From Streptomyces griseoviridis (GTDB lineage: Bacteria > Actinomycetota > Actinomycetes > Streptomycetales > Streptomycetaceae): a DNA stretch of 64,000 nt. Positions within the stretch are counted from its first letter, which is position 1; each line of letters opens with the position of its first letter. The position numbers and the translations under genes were made by a program. This document shows, piece after piece, positions 18,801 through 26,726 of the stretch. Where the stretch lies: the NCBI GenBank assembly GCA_014649155.1, contig BMSM01000001.1, positions 496,001 to 560,000 on the forward strand, read 5' to 3'. A model generated the notes under the pieces. It did no database searches. It saw only the letters and a list, made by a program, of their open reading frames with translations, and was not told the DNA's origin.

Positions 18801-21800
18801 CGACGACATCGTGGGCGACGCCTACGCGCGCTGCCCCGTCTGCTCCTGGCAGCAGACGGTCCACCCCGACCACCTGGACGCCTGGCACCGCCAGCCCTGC
18901 CCGCGCTACCAGTGCCCCGGAGAACTGCTGGCCGGCGCCGCCGAGCCCGGCAGCGAGTCGGTGGCCCGTCTGCGCGACTACACCAAGGACTACTACCGGC
19001 GCCTGTACCGGGAGACCGGCGCCTACACCGTGGTGACCGCCGAGCACACCGGTGCCCTCACCCGGAAGGAACGAGAGACCGTAGAGGCCGAGTTCCGACG
19101 CGGCACCCACTACACCGACCCCAATGTGCTGTCCTGCACCCCCACGCTCGAACTCGGCATCGACATCGGCGCCCTGTCGGCGGTGGTGCTCGCCTCCCTG
19201 CCCAAGGGCCCCGCGAACTACGTCCAGCGGGTCGGCCGGGCCGGACGCTCCAGCGGCAACGCCTACCTCCTCACCCTCGTCGACCGCGGCCCGCGCGACC
19301 TCTACTACCTGCAGGACCCCCGGCAGATGATCGCGGGGGAGATCCACCCGCCGGGCTGCTACCTGTCGGCCGCCGAGATCCTGCGCCGCCAGTACGTGGC
19401 CCGCCTCGTCGACCTCGCGGCCCGCGGCCTCCTGCGCGGCCCCGACGAGGACGGCGCGCCCGAGGTGCTGCCGCTGCCCCGACTCGCTTCCGCCCTCTTC
19501 GGAGACACCGGCTGGCTGCACGACTTCACGGACGCCGCGCTGGCCCGGGGCGCGCATCTCGTGGAGGAGTTCCTGGCCCTCTTCGCGAACGAGGACGACG
19601 TGCCCGCCGTGGACGAGGAGACGGCTCACGCCCTGCGCTCCTTCGCCACCGAAGGACTGCGCCCGGCCGTCGAACGAGCCGTGGCCGCCTGGGAAGAACG
19701 CCTGACCGACCTGCGCGGCCGCCTCACCGCCATCGACGAGGCCCGCGCCCAGCTCATCGCCGGCGACCCCGAACACGTCCGGCAGGACCGCGAACTGCGC
19801 GCCGAACGGGCCGCCGTCGCCCGACGGTTCGCCGAGATCGGCAGGGAGAGCGCTCACGCCACCTTGGTCGATTCCGGCCTGCTGCCCAACTACAGCCTGG
19901 TGGACGGTGGTACGGAACTGGAGGCGACCCTCACCTGGACCGAGGAGGGCGAGGACGGGACCACCACCTATGACAGCAAGGTCGTCAGCCACGAGCGAGC
20001 GGCCCGGCTCGCGCTCACGGATTACGCTCCCGGGAACCTCTTCTACTTCAAGGGATACAAGCACCGGGTCTCCGGCCTGGACGTAGGCAGTGCCGAACGC
20101 CCCAAGTGGCTGGTATGGCGGGTGTGCCCCAGCTGCGGCTACGTCCGTACACACCGGGCCGAGGACGACACGACCGCCTGCCCGCGCTGTCACGGCAGTG
20201 CCATCGGCGACCGCGGCTGTCTGCACCGGGTGCTCCAGCCCACCCGCGTCACCTCCCGAGACCGGCGCGACGATGCCCGGGTCAGGGACGAGTCCGACGA
20301 CCGCGAGAGGCTCACGTACACCGTCGTCACAGCCGTGGACATCCCCACCGAGGACATCGAGTCCGCGTGGCGGCACCAACAGGCCACCTTCGGCTGGGAC
20401 TTCAGCCGACGAGCCGCGGTGCGTGCCTTCAACCTCGGGCAGACCCGCTTCGACGTCCCCGCCACCGACTCCTTCGCGGGCGAGGACGTCCGGCTCAATC
20501 CCTTCTACGTGTGCACCCAGTGCGGCGGCGCCACGGCGAAGGGGCGACCCGCTCCCGAGCGGTCCCCGGACGCCCTGAGCCCCTCCCTCGCCCGCCGCCC
20601 GGACCGGTCCCACCACCGGCCCTGGTGCCCACGTTTCCGAGGCCGCGGCCGCCCGGACGGCGACGTCTCCCTGCTGCTCGCCCACGAACTGCACACCGAG
20701 GCCCTGCGCATCCTGCTGCCCGCTGCCACGACCCACGTGGAGGAGCGGCTGTCCTCCTTCAAGGCGCTGCTGCGGGCGGGTATCGCCGAGACCTACGGCG
20801 GCAACCCCGACCACCTGGAGGCCGTCGTCGCCTCCATGCCCGACCAGTCGGGCGGCGGCGAGATCCGGCGCCGTTTCCTCGTGGTGTACGACACCCTCCC
20901 CGGCGGAACCGGCTATCTGCACCGCCTGGCCGACCCGGCCACCTTCCGGGACGTGCTCGTAGCGGCGCGCCACCGCATCGCTACCTGCCACTGCAAGGAG
21001 GAAGGCAAGGCGGCCTGCCACCGCTGCCTGCTGCGTCACGTCTCGGGCACGGAGTACGCGCACGTCAGCCGGGCGGCGGCGCTCGGCATGCTGCGCGAGG
21101 TACTGGGTGACGCGGTCGAGGGCTGGCAGACCGCCCCCGTCGCCGCCACCCATGAGATCCCCCTGGGGCGCCAGGTGGAGAGCGAACTCGAAGCCCGGTT
21201 CCTGGAAGGCCTCGTGGCCTGGGCCCGCCGCAAGGACACCCAGGCGAGTGTCCGGCACGCCCAGGACCCGTCCGGCACCATTGCCACGGACCTCAGGCTC
21301 ACCGCACCGGACGGGCGCACTGTCGTCCACTGGCAGATCAAGCCCCAGGAGGACCTCGGCTGGACCCGCCCGGACTTCGTGGTCCGCAGGCTGGATGCCG
21401 AACCCCTGCGTGTCGCGGTTTATCTCGACGGCTTCCAGTACCACGCCTCGGCTGACCACAACCGCATCGCTGAGGACGCGGCCCGCCGGGCCCGCCTTCG
21501 TGCCGAGGGCTGGGTGGTGTTCCAGCTCACCTGGACCGACCTGGCCCGCTGGGACGGTGAAGGCGCCGCCTCCGACCGGCCGGCCTGGGAGCCGTACCAG
21601 AACAACGCCATGCGGATAGCGGGGCAGGTTCTCCAGGGGCAGTACGGCGGCGATCCCCGCGAGCTGCGCGACACGGTCTGGCAGAATCCCGTGGTCACAC
21701 TGCTGAAGTTCCTCGCCGATCCTGATCTGCGGCGGTGGCGACTGCGTACCCAGGCGGCCCTGTCCGGCCTGATCGCGCTGCCGGAAGCGGTTCGGACGGC

Positions 21801-22533
21801 CACGACCGTGCAGGACGCGGCCACCCGGATCGGCACGTACCTTCGCGGGGAGGACGCGCCGGCTGTTCAAGGGCCTGTCCAGGTGGTACGCGTGGCCGAC
21901 GCGAGCGGATGCCCGCTCGTCCTCGCGGTCGACATGACGCCGGGTCCCGTGGCCGCGGCCTGGACCGCGCTCGCCGTCCTGGACGACAGTCCCGAAGCTG
22001 TCACCCAGGACCTGACGGCTCACCAGCACCGTTGGCAGGCCTGGCTGTACTGGGGCAACCTCGTGCAGTTCCTCGCCGAAGGCGATGGCGACGCGCGGCA
22101 ATTGGCCGCGAGTGAGCTGCCGCTCTTCGACGCCGCGCAGCTCTCGGTCGCCGCAGGCGTGGGAGGACAGGCAGGTGGGCAGCACCGGGTGGCCAGGGAT
22201 CCTGCCTGGGACGAAGTGCTGCCCCTTCTCGACGAAGAGGAGCCGGGGCTGCGAGACCTCGCTCGTCGTCTCGCCGACATGGGTGTACCAGCGGCCGAGG
22301 CAGGCCACGAGCTGAACGACTCCGGGTGGCAGGCCGAACTGGCCTGGCCCGCCGCGAAGGCAGCCGTCGTCCTGGCCGCGAGGGAGGACGACGGTCCCGA
22401 CTACGAGGCTGCCGACCGCGACGCGGCTTTCGCCGCGGCGGCCTGGGACGCCCGGACCGCCGTCCAATGGAACCCCGCCGACCTCGCACGACGTATCGCC
22501 GGAACGGAACGTACGGGAGCAGACGAACGATGA
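15871..22533 (+). CDS. DruE/MrfA-like DEAD helicase with DUF1998 and C-terminal PD-(D/E)xK nuclease domain
   Basis: A 2,220-residue protein. Walker A is GTGSGKT (102-108), motif II is DEFH (224-227), and motif VI is QRVGRAGR (1119-1126), so the two RecA lobes are separated by a very long insertion. That insertion contains Cys pairs (HCRQCG, RCPNC, RCPVC). The DUF1998 region carries four cysteines in a C-x-C-x7-C-x-x-C arrangement (1706, 1708, 1716, 1719), as in MrfA-type helicases. Beyond it is a Vsr/DUF559-like nuclease fold: Glu1770/1772, PDF with Asp1835, and YLDGFQYH with Asp1853. The GTG at 15871 is preferred because ACAAGGAG sits 7 bp upstream; an ATG at 15823 has no ribosome binding site. 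Druantia DruE has the same helicase-DUF1998 plan at similar size. The fused nuclease suggests that DNA unwinding and cutting occur in one polypeptide. Confidence 0.82.
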   Translation: MRPTLAAEQVGDSLTQYLTTTFALADEGERRALEDFLRDERDGIFRGPYLRIRTPFKPAGDAWKSALQWVPEGFEPYRHQARAWQRLSTLRGPARPTLITTGTGSGKTESFLVPVLDHCRRARAAGQDGVKAILLYPMNALATDQAQRLDEQLKDPRLAQVSAALYIGDEPATGYTRVQTDRARIRGGRPDIVITNYKMLDLLLQRAEDIPLWQDEALAYVVVDEFHTYDGAQGTDVAMLMRRLGAATGKARPGRPLGDVCPVATSATLGESAPAVTEAVHLPAAEGGGTILDVAAQVFGTPFGPDSVVGEDRMTVQQFAGKSDFALPFPAPQDVIALGDPLRDPDAMDRLVDAFTRRPDEHRDRPPTPVELGEILRTHRLTAAVLEILDGRPKTRAEIMDALPRYAYHWGMAVQQQPEEAAQALSRFIALLSVAQGPDSTEARPRPLLTVEVHQWVRSVSRVLRGIGPRPEFRWDEDRPREERTAAPGAGDGPVADEPEAAVALDSAVPPANVFLPAVHCRQCGRSGWAALSREHDRAELEMSPAKIRQASISRDKRLVRTLIAATVAEAHRSAFAPAEDTGRRGSVLVLDGEQGRIRPIDPDKDFERPDAHGVRAARGLRDAAFVRVDLMNDQAAADDRCPNCATGNAIRFLGRGLAPLAAASITQLFTGGELAPGPERRTLLFNDSVQDAAHRAGFVANRAYDFSLRALLADQLDEDTARPLNDIVADCLAEVVDRDVLAAVAPPALHDIHGVDLLLSGRSKGSRATWELVGERLSFAAVLEFGLRSRQGRTLELTRTAAAEVDLPDPGQATEIVRDLLQRTPAPVALADGTVPDEERFRGYVRGLLERLRIRGAVRHRWLDPWLDEAGVRRWLVWGGRPSGMPAFPPGISAPAFLLDRAKDRTQFDTLGSAQNWYQDWTTRCLGLPRDAAAEFVRALLPRLAEAGILCVHTAKDGTTRVYGLQPGHIRVRKLADDIVGDAYARCPVCSWQQTVHPDHLDAWHRQPCPRYQCPGELLAGAAEPGSESVARLRDYTKDYYRRLYRETGAYTVVTAEHTGALTRKERETVEAEFRRGTHYTDPNVLSCTPTLELGIDIGALSAVVLASLPKGPANYVQRVGRAGRSSGNAYLLTLVDRGPRDLYYLQDPRQMIAGEIHPPGCYLSAAEILRRQYVARLVDLAARGLLRGPDEDGAPEVLPLPRLASALFGDTGWLHDFTDAALARGAHLVEEFLALFANEDDVPAVDEETAHALRSFATEGLRPAVERAVAAWEERLTDLRGRLTAIDEARAQLIAGDPEHVRQDRELRAERAAVARRFAEIGRESAHATLVDSGLLPNYSLVDGGTELEATLTWTEEGEDGTTTYDSKVVSHERAARLALTDYAPGNLFYFKGYKHRVSGLDVGSAERPKWLVWRVCPSCGYVRTHRAEDDTTACPRCHGSAIGDRGCLHRVLQPTRVTSRDRRDDARVRDESDDRERLTYTVVTAVDIPTEDIESAWRHQQATFGWDFSRRAAVRAFNLGQTRFDVPATDSFAGEDVRLNPFYVCTQCGGATAKGRPAPERSPDALSPSLARRPDRSHHRPWCPRFRGRGRPDGDVSLLLAHELHTEALRILLPAATTHVEERLSSFKALLRAGIAETYGGNPDHLEAVVASMPDQSGGGEIRRRFLVVYDTLPGGTGYLHRLADPATFRDVLVAARHRIATCHCKEEGKAACHRCLLRHVSGTEYAHVSRAAALGMLREVLGDAVEGWQTAPVAATHEIPLGRQVESELEARFLEGLVAWARRKDTQASVRHAQDPSGTIATDLRLTAPDGRTVVHWQIKPQEDLGWTRPDFVVRRLDAEPLRVAVYLDGFQYHASADHNRIAEDAARRARLRAEGWVVFQLTWTDLARWDGEGAASDRPAWEPYQNNAMRIAGQVLQGQYGGDPRELRDTVWQNPVVTLLKFLADPDLRRWRLRTQAALSGLIALPEAVRTATTVQDAATRIGTYLRGEDAPAVQGPVQVVRVADASGCPLVLAVDMTPGPVAAAWTALAVLDDSPEAVTQDLTAHQHRWQAWLYWGNLVQFLAEGDGDARQLAASELPLFDAAQLSVAAGVGGQAGGQHRVARDPAWDEVLPLLDEEEPGLRDLARRLADMGVPAAEAGHELNDSGWQAELAWPAAKAAVVLAAREDDGPDYEAADRDAAFAAAAWDARTAVQWNPADLARRIAGTERTGADER

Positions 22534-24788
22534 CCACGCCCACCTCCGCCGCACCGACCAAGGTCACGCTGCGCCTGCTGGAGAAGACCGATCGGGAGAT
22601 CGTCAAGCTCGACCGCGCGATCGTCGGTGCCGTCTACAAGTTCCAGCATGACTTCAGGGCGAACCCCCGCCACCCGGGCCTGCGGCTGAAGCAGCTCGAA
22701 GGCCATGACCGCCTGTACTCCGCGCGCGTCAACGCCGACTATCGGGCGCTCCTGCTGCACCTGAGCGAGTCCGAGTGGCTGCTGGTCGCGGTCAAGCACC
22801 GAGGGCAGGTGTACGAAAACCTCGACCGTCTCTCGTACGGGATCAACCAGATCACCGGCAGCATCGACTACGTCGACCTGGAGATCGTCGAGTCCGGTGT
22901 GCTGCGCAAGGGACGCCCGCCGGTGTCCCACCCGGCTCCTGCGACGCCTCAGCCGGTGCAGGAGCGTCCGCTGTTCGCCGAGGTCACGCCGGAGCAGCTC
23001 GTGAAGCTCGGTGTGGCGGAGCCTCTGATCCCAGTCGTCGCCCGGTTGACCTCCGACGAGGAACTGCTCGGTCTCGTCGAGTACGCCCCGCGGCACACCG
23101 GCGAGGTGCTGTTGCGGCTGCGCGACGCCCCGTATCAGCAGGTCCTCGAAGAGGTCACCAAACCGGTCGAGGCCAAGGACGTCGACCCGGAGGACTACCA
23201 GGCGGCGGCCGAGCGCACCGACACCACGGTGATCACGACCGACAAGGACCTCGAAAGCATCATCGAGGAGGGCGACTTCGGGCGCTGGAAGGTCTACCTC
23301 CACCCCACCCAGAAGCGTCTCGTGACGCGCCGGTACTCCGGTCCGGCCCGGGTCGGCGGCGGTCCCGGCACCGGCAAGACGATTGTCGCTCTGCATCGAG
23401 TGAAGCACCTCGTGAACCGGCTGGGCCCCGGCAACAGCAAGCAGATCCTGCTGACCACCTTCAACAAGAACCTGGCCGCGGACCTGCGCGCGCGGCTGCT
23501 GGCCCTCGGTGGCCCCGAGACCGTGGCCCGGGTGGAGATCGCGCACGTCGACCAGCTGGCGACCCGGGTGGTTCGAGAGGCGGACCCGGGCAGCGTCAAG
23601 AGCCGTATCGACGACACACGGGCGCTGAACGAGTGGCGGCAGATACTGCTCGAAACCGGCGAGACCAAATGGGACGCCGAATTCCTGATGGACGAGTGGA
23701 CCCAGGTCATCCTCGGCCAGGCGGTCAACTCCCGGGCCGGATACTTCAAGGCGCGCCGAGCCGGACGGGGCAGGAGCATCACGCGCGCGGACCGGGCCGA
23801 CATCTGGCAGCTGACCGAAAGGTTCACCCAGAGGCTCGACGAGAAGAACCTGGAGACCCACCGTCAGGTCGCCGAACGGGCCGCTCGTCTGGAAATGGAA
23901 CGCACGGCACGGATCGAGGCGGCGGCGCGGGACAAGGAGGAGCGCGGTGGTCTCGGCAACGTGCACGCCGAGTCGGCAACCGGAGCCTGGCAGCGGTACC
24001 GGTACCGGCACATCGTCGTGGACGAGGCCCAGGACCTGGCCGCCGCCCACTGGAAGATGCTGCGGGCCATGGTGGCCGCCGGGCCGGACGACATCTTCCT
24101 GGTCGGCGACACCCACCAGCGCATCTATGACAATCGCGTCACCCTGGGCAGCCTCGGCGTACACATCCGCGGCCGCTCCGCCAAGCTCACGCTGAGCTAC
24201 CGGACCACCCGTGAGATCCTCAAGTCCGCCCTCGGTGTGCTCGGCGACGAACGCTACGACGATCTGGACGGCGACGAGGAGACCCTGGCCGGCTACCGCT
24301 CGGTGCTGTACGGGAGCGAGCCGGTGGTGCGACGCACCGACTCCGCCGAGGACGAACTGGACGCGATCACCGAGCAGATCAAGGCCTGGCACGACATCCG
24401 TCGTGAGGACATCGCGGTGTGCGTCCCGACGAACGACATGGTCACCCAGGTGGCGGCCCGGCTGGCGAAGAACGGCATCGTGTCCACCGAGATCACGGCC
24501 GACGGCCCTCGGGGCGACGAGGGTGTGCACATCGGCACGATGTACCGGTTCAAAGGGCTTGAGTACCAGCGGATGATCATCGCGGGCGTGCAACGGGGTC
24601 TTGTTCCGAGGGCTTCCGTGGAGGCATTGCGCCGCACCGACCCGGTCCGGTACCAGGCGGAGTGCAAGCGGGCCCGATCGCTTCTCTTCGTCGCCGCGAC
24701 ACGGGCCAGGGACGCGCTCACCATCGTCTGGCACGGTGAACCCAGCCCGCTGATGGGAGGCCTGGCAGCCACTGCCGCTACCCACTGA
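22530..24788 (+). CDS. UvrD/REP-type helicase with N-terminal RelE/ParE-like domain
   Basis: A 752-residue protein whose ATG overlaps the stop of the giant helicase by four bases (ATGA), so the two are made together. Residues 10-100 have the RelE/ParE layout: a helical pair, then NPRHPGLRLKQLEG, RLYSARVNADYRALL and a final strand ending HRGQVYENL. A linker of about 170 residues follows. The superfamily 1 helicase has Walker A GGGPGTGKT (276-284), DEAQD (498-502), the GDTHQRIYDNR segment, SYRTTREIL and the C-terminal VAATRARDALTIVW. In toxin-antitoxin systems the RelE fold cuts mRNA on the ribosome. Here it may be a nuclease, a DNA-end binder or a degenerate interaction module. The gene ends the operon. 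Confidence 0.85.
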   Translation: MTTPTSAAPTKVTLRLLEKTDREIVKLDRAIVGAVYKFQHDFRANPRHPGLRLKQLEGHDRLYSARVNADYRALLLHLSESEWLLVAVKHRGQVYENLDRLSYGINQITGSIDYVDLEIVESGVLRKGRPPVSHPAPATPQPVQERPLFAEVTPEQLVKLGVAEPLIPVVARLTSDEELLGLVEYAPRHTGEVLLRLRDAPYQQVLEEVTKPVEAKDVDPEDYQAAAERTDTTVITTDKDLESIIEEGDFGRWKVYLHPTQKRLVTRRYSGPARVGGGPGTGKTIVALHRVKHLVNRLGPGNSKQILLTTFNKNLAADLRARLLALGGPETVARVEIAHVDQLATRVVREADPGSVKSRIDDTRALNEWRQILLETGETKWDAEFLMDEWTQVILGQAVNSRAGYFKARRAGRGRSITRADRADIWQLTERFTQRLDEKNLETHRQVAERAARLEMERTARIEAAARDKEERGGLGNVHAESATGAWQRYRYRHIVVDEAQDLAAAHWKMLRAMVAAGPDDIFLVGDTHQRIYDNRVTLGSLGVHIRGRSAKLTLSYRTTREILKSALGVLGDERYDDLDGDEETLAGYRSVLYGSEPVVRRTDSAEDELDAITEQIKAWHDIRREDIAVCVPTNDMVTQVAARLAKNGIVSTEITADGPRGDEGVHIGTMYRFKGLEYQRMIIAGVQRGLVPRASVEALRRTDPVRYQAECKRARSLLFVAATRARDALTIVWHGEPSPLMGGLAATAATH

Positions 24789-24944
24789 GGAGAGTGATCT
24801 CGGGTGACTTCTGCACAACGGACACAGTGCCAGGCCAGCTGCCAACGGGGAACCGCCCCAGGGCGGGGGCGTCTCCTTGCGTAGCCGTCAAGGTAGCCAC
24901 GGCAGCAGCCTCCCTGCCTGTTTGCGCTCGTCATAGCGACGTGA

Positions 24945-25397
24945 CTACTCATCCCGGCGTACAGCCCGACTCGTCCGCCGCCTCTCCGCTTCTCGATCTT
25001 TCTAAATGATCAGACGGAGTTCACCCGCATACCCACCGAGTGGTGCGCCCGCCGGGTGGCGGCGGTATTCCGGGCGGAGCGGCAGCTCGTGCTCAGGAGC
25101 GTGGTCGAAGAAGGGCGGGGTGCCGACCGCGAGGACCTGTTGCGGAAGACCGCCCGGTTCTTCGGCAGGGCGTGGCTTGGCGCCGAGATCCGTGAGGCGC
25201 TGACCGTCGGCATCGACGGGTTGATCACCACCGGTGAATCGATCGAGTCGGAGGGCGGTCTGATGCCTGCGGAAGCTTTCGAGCTGAGGCGGTGTTCTCG
25301 GTCGGCGCCGGCCCCGGAGGCGGCAGTGCCCGCGTCCGCCTCCAGCACTGCGTCGGTGCTCAACACCCCTGCTCTCACGACGTGTCGCGGTCCGTGA
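24945..25397 (+). pseudogene. Probable 3' remnant of a DUF4011/DUF3320-type helicase-nuclease gene
   Basis: A frame open from the stop at 24942 to 25397 encodes FTRIPTEWCARRVAAVF, then RSVVEEGRGADREDLL, RFFGRAWLGAEIREAL and a final acidic tail. The order resembles the DUF3320 wing at the C-terminus of large AAA_11/DUF4011 defence helicases: an EIP-x-x-x-L-A segment, a VHxDEVxRR-like helix, then a G-x-x-R-A-G-x-x-I turn. No start codon or upstream domains are present, so it looks like the end of a deleted gene. The assignment rests on pattern resemblance only. Confidence 0.35.
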
Positions 25398-25449
25398 GGC
25401 GATCCCGTTGAGCAGATGCGACCGCTGCTGCTGAGGGGCACCGCTCCTG

Positions 25450-25455
25450 TAGGTT
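25450..25455 (+). promoter_or_regulatory. -10 box placing the transcription start at the ATG (leaderless)
   Basis: TAGGTT lies six bases upstream of the ATG at 25462. No ribosome binding site is present, so a leaderless transcript is likely. Confidence 0.4.
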
Positions 25456-25461
25456 CCTGCC

Positions 25462-26289
25462 ATGAGACAGGGCAAGGGAATCGAGAACCCCGAGTCGCGC
25501 TTCTCCGCGGTGCTGGTGGGCGCCGCGAAGATGCCGGGTGTGCGTATCGACCGGGAGGCGTACCTCCGCAGTGCGCTGGCCCGGCACTGCCCCGAGGACG
25601 ACATCCGAAGGGCGATCGAGGAGACTCCCGCCGCGGCGGGCATCCCTGCCGCGATCCTCGACAAGCTGGCCAACGATTCCATCCGCTACGAAGCCGGCAA
25701 GGTCAGCGCTCTCTCGGCCGCCGCCGGGATACCCGGCGTCTTCGCGCTCCCCGCCACCGTGCCCGCCGACATGGCTCAGTACTTCGGGCACATGCTGCGT
25801 ATCGCGCAGAAGCTCGCCTATCTCTACAGCTGGCCCGATCTGTTCTCCGGCGACGGTGACGACGTCGACGACGCGACGATGGGCGTGCTCACGCTGTTCT
25901 TCGGCGTGATGTTCGGGGCCCATTCGGCGAACGCCGCTGTGGGAAAGGTCGCGGGGATGATGTCGGAGCAGGTCGCCAAGAAGCTGCCCCAGAAAGCACT
26001 CACACAGGGCCTCGTCTATCCCATGGTGAAGAAGATCGCGGGCTATCTCGGCGTCGAGATGACGAAACAGTCCTTCGCGAAGAGTCTCTCGAAGGCCATT
26101 CCGGTCGTCGGGGCCGTCGTCTCCGGCGGCCTCACGTTCGCGAGCTACCTTCCCATGGCCAAGAGGCTGAAGAAGCACCTTTCGAGCTTGCCGCTGACGG
26201 AGCCGAGGGAGCGGACCGGGGATGTGCAGGGGAAAGTGATTCGAGGCTCGGTCGTCGTGCAGCGGCCGGAGCGGTCCGACCGCCTCTGA
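25462..26289 (+). CDS. Uncharacterised EcsC-like membrane-associated protein
   Basis: A 275-residue protein I do not recognise with certainty. The central part has Ala/Gly-rich amphipathic stretches (AAGIPGVFALPATVPADMAQYFGHMLRIAQKL-type, then GVLTLFFGVMFGAHSANAAVG) and a C-terminal IPVVGAVVSGGLTFASYLPMAKRL segment. These Gly/Ala patterns and the P-G-x-x-P-A-T-x-P region resemble EcsC-family and related glycine-zipper proteins that insert into membranes. It follows the defence island and may be part of it or simply adjacent. The likely leaderless ATG at 25462 is supported by the TAGGTT box. Confidence 0.6.
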   Translation: MRQGKGIENPESRFSAVLVGAAKMPGVRIDREAYLRSALARHCPEDDIRRAIEETPAAAGIPAAILDKLANDSIRYEAGKVSALSAAAGIPGVFALPATVPADMAQYFGHMLRIAQKLAYLYSWPDLFSGDGDDVDDATMGVLTLFFGVMFGAHSANAAVGKVAGMMSEQVAKKLPQKALTQGLVYPMVKKIAGYLGVEMTKQSFAKSLSKAIPVVGAVVSGGLTFASYLPMAKRLKKHLSSLPLTEPRERTGDVQGKVIRGSVVVQRPERSDRL

Positions 26290-26726
26290 CACCGGGGATT
26301 CCCTCACGCGCAGGCGGCGGTGTGAGACTCCGAGGCGCCGTGCCCTCTTCAATTCCCGCGCGTAGTCCTCGCGGCCCTCGTCGGCCAGGCGCACGGCTCT
26401 GTCCCGGTCGCCCGCGGAGTGCGACCGGCTGCTCGGCACCGACCACACGGTGACCCTGGGTGCCCGGCACCACCACGCGCGTGGGCGCTGTACCTCCTGG
26501 GTCGGTTCCGGGCGGCTCCTGCACCTACCGCGCGGGATCGATGACGTGACGGAATACGCCGACGGCGAGAGCACCCCGTACGGGGCCCGGCGGGCCGGCA
26601 CGCTTCCGGCGCGACGGCTGACGCGCACGAGCCGGGCGAGCGTTCTCCCTGCTGGGGCGGGCTCGGCCTGCCGCCCACGACAGTGGCACCCTGGAGGAAA
26701 CCACCCCGTCCACCGGAGGCCCCCGT
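26290..26726. other. Non-coding stretch with fragments resembling tetratricopeptide repeats
   Basis: No intact gene is seen in 437 bp. On the + strand around 26420-26480 the frame reads CDRLLGTDHTVTLGARHHHA, close to the R-x-LG-x-DHP-x-TL-x-AR-x-N-LA consensus of Streptomyces TPR proteins. Directly to its left on the - strand (about 26420 to 26330) the frame reads AGDRDRAVRLADEGREDYAREL, also TPR-like. The two fragments point away from each other, as if a TPR gene had been broken with an inversion. Confidence 0.3.

Larger units (their letters stand above)
24789..25461. other. Intergenic stretch with a gene remnant and a promoter
   Basis: This 673-bp stretch holds no intact gene. Bases 24945-25397 carry a start-less coding fragment described separately. 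Just before 25462 is a -10 box for the next gene. The part from 24789 to 24944 shows nothing recognisable and has lower GC than its surroundings. Confidence 0.5.

Noticed and set aside
16354..22554. Long open frame on the - strand opposite the giant helicase
   Set aside because: It is a shadow caused by high GC and codon bias; no domain or start signal, and the + strand has clear helicase motifs.
1022..24788. Canonical DISARM, BREX/Pgl or Druantia locus
   Set aside because: drmA/drmB/drmC, brxC/pglZ and the dru partner genes are absent; only similar modules are present.
1..26290. Prophage or integrative element
   Set aside because: No integrase, phage structural genes, tRNA or attachment-site duplication was seen; accessory nature is judged from gene content only.
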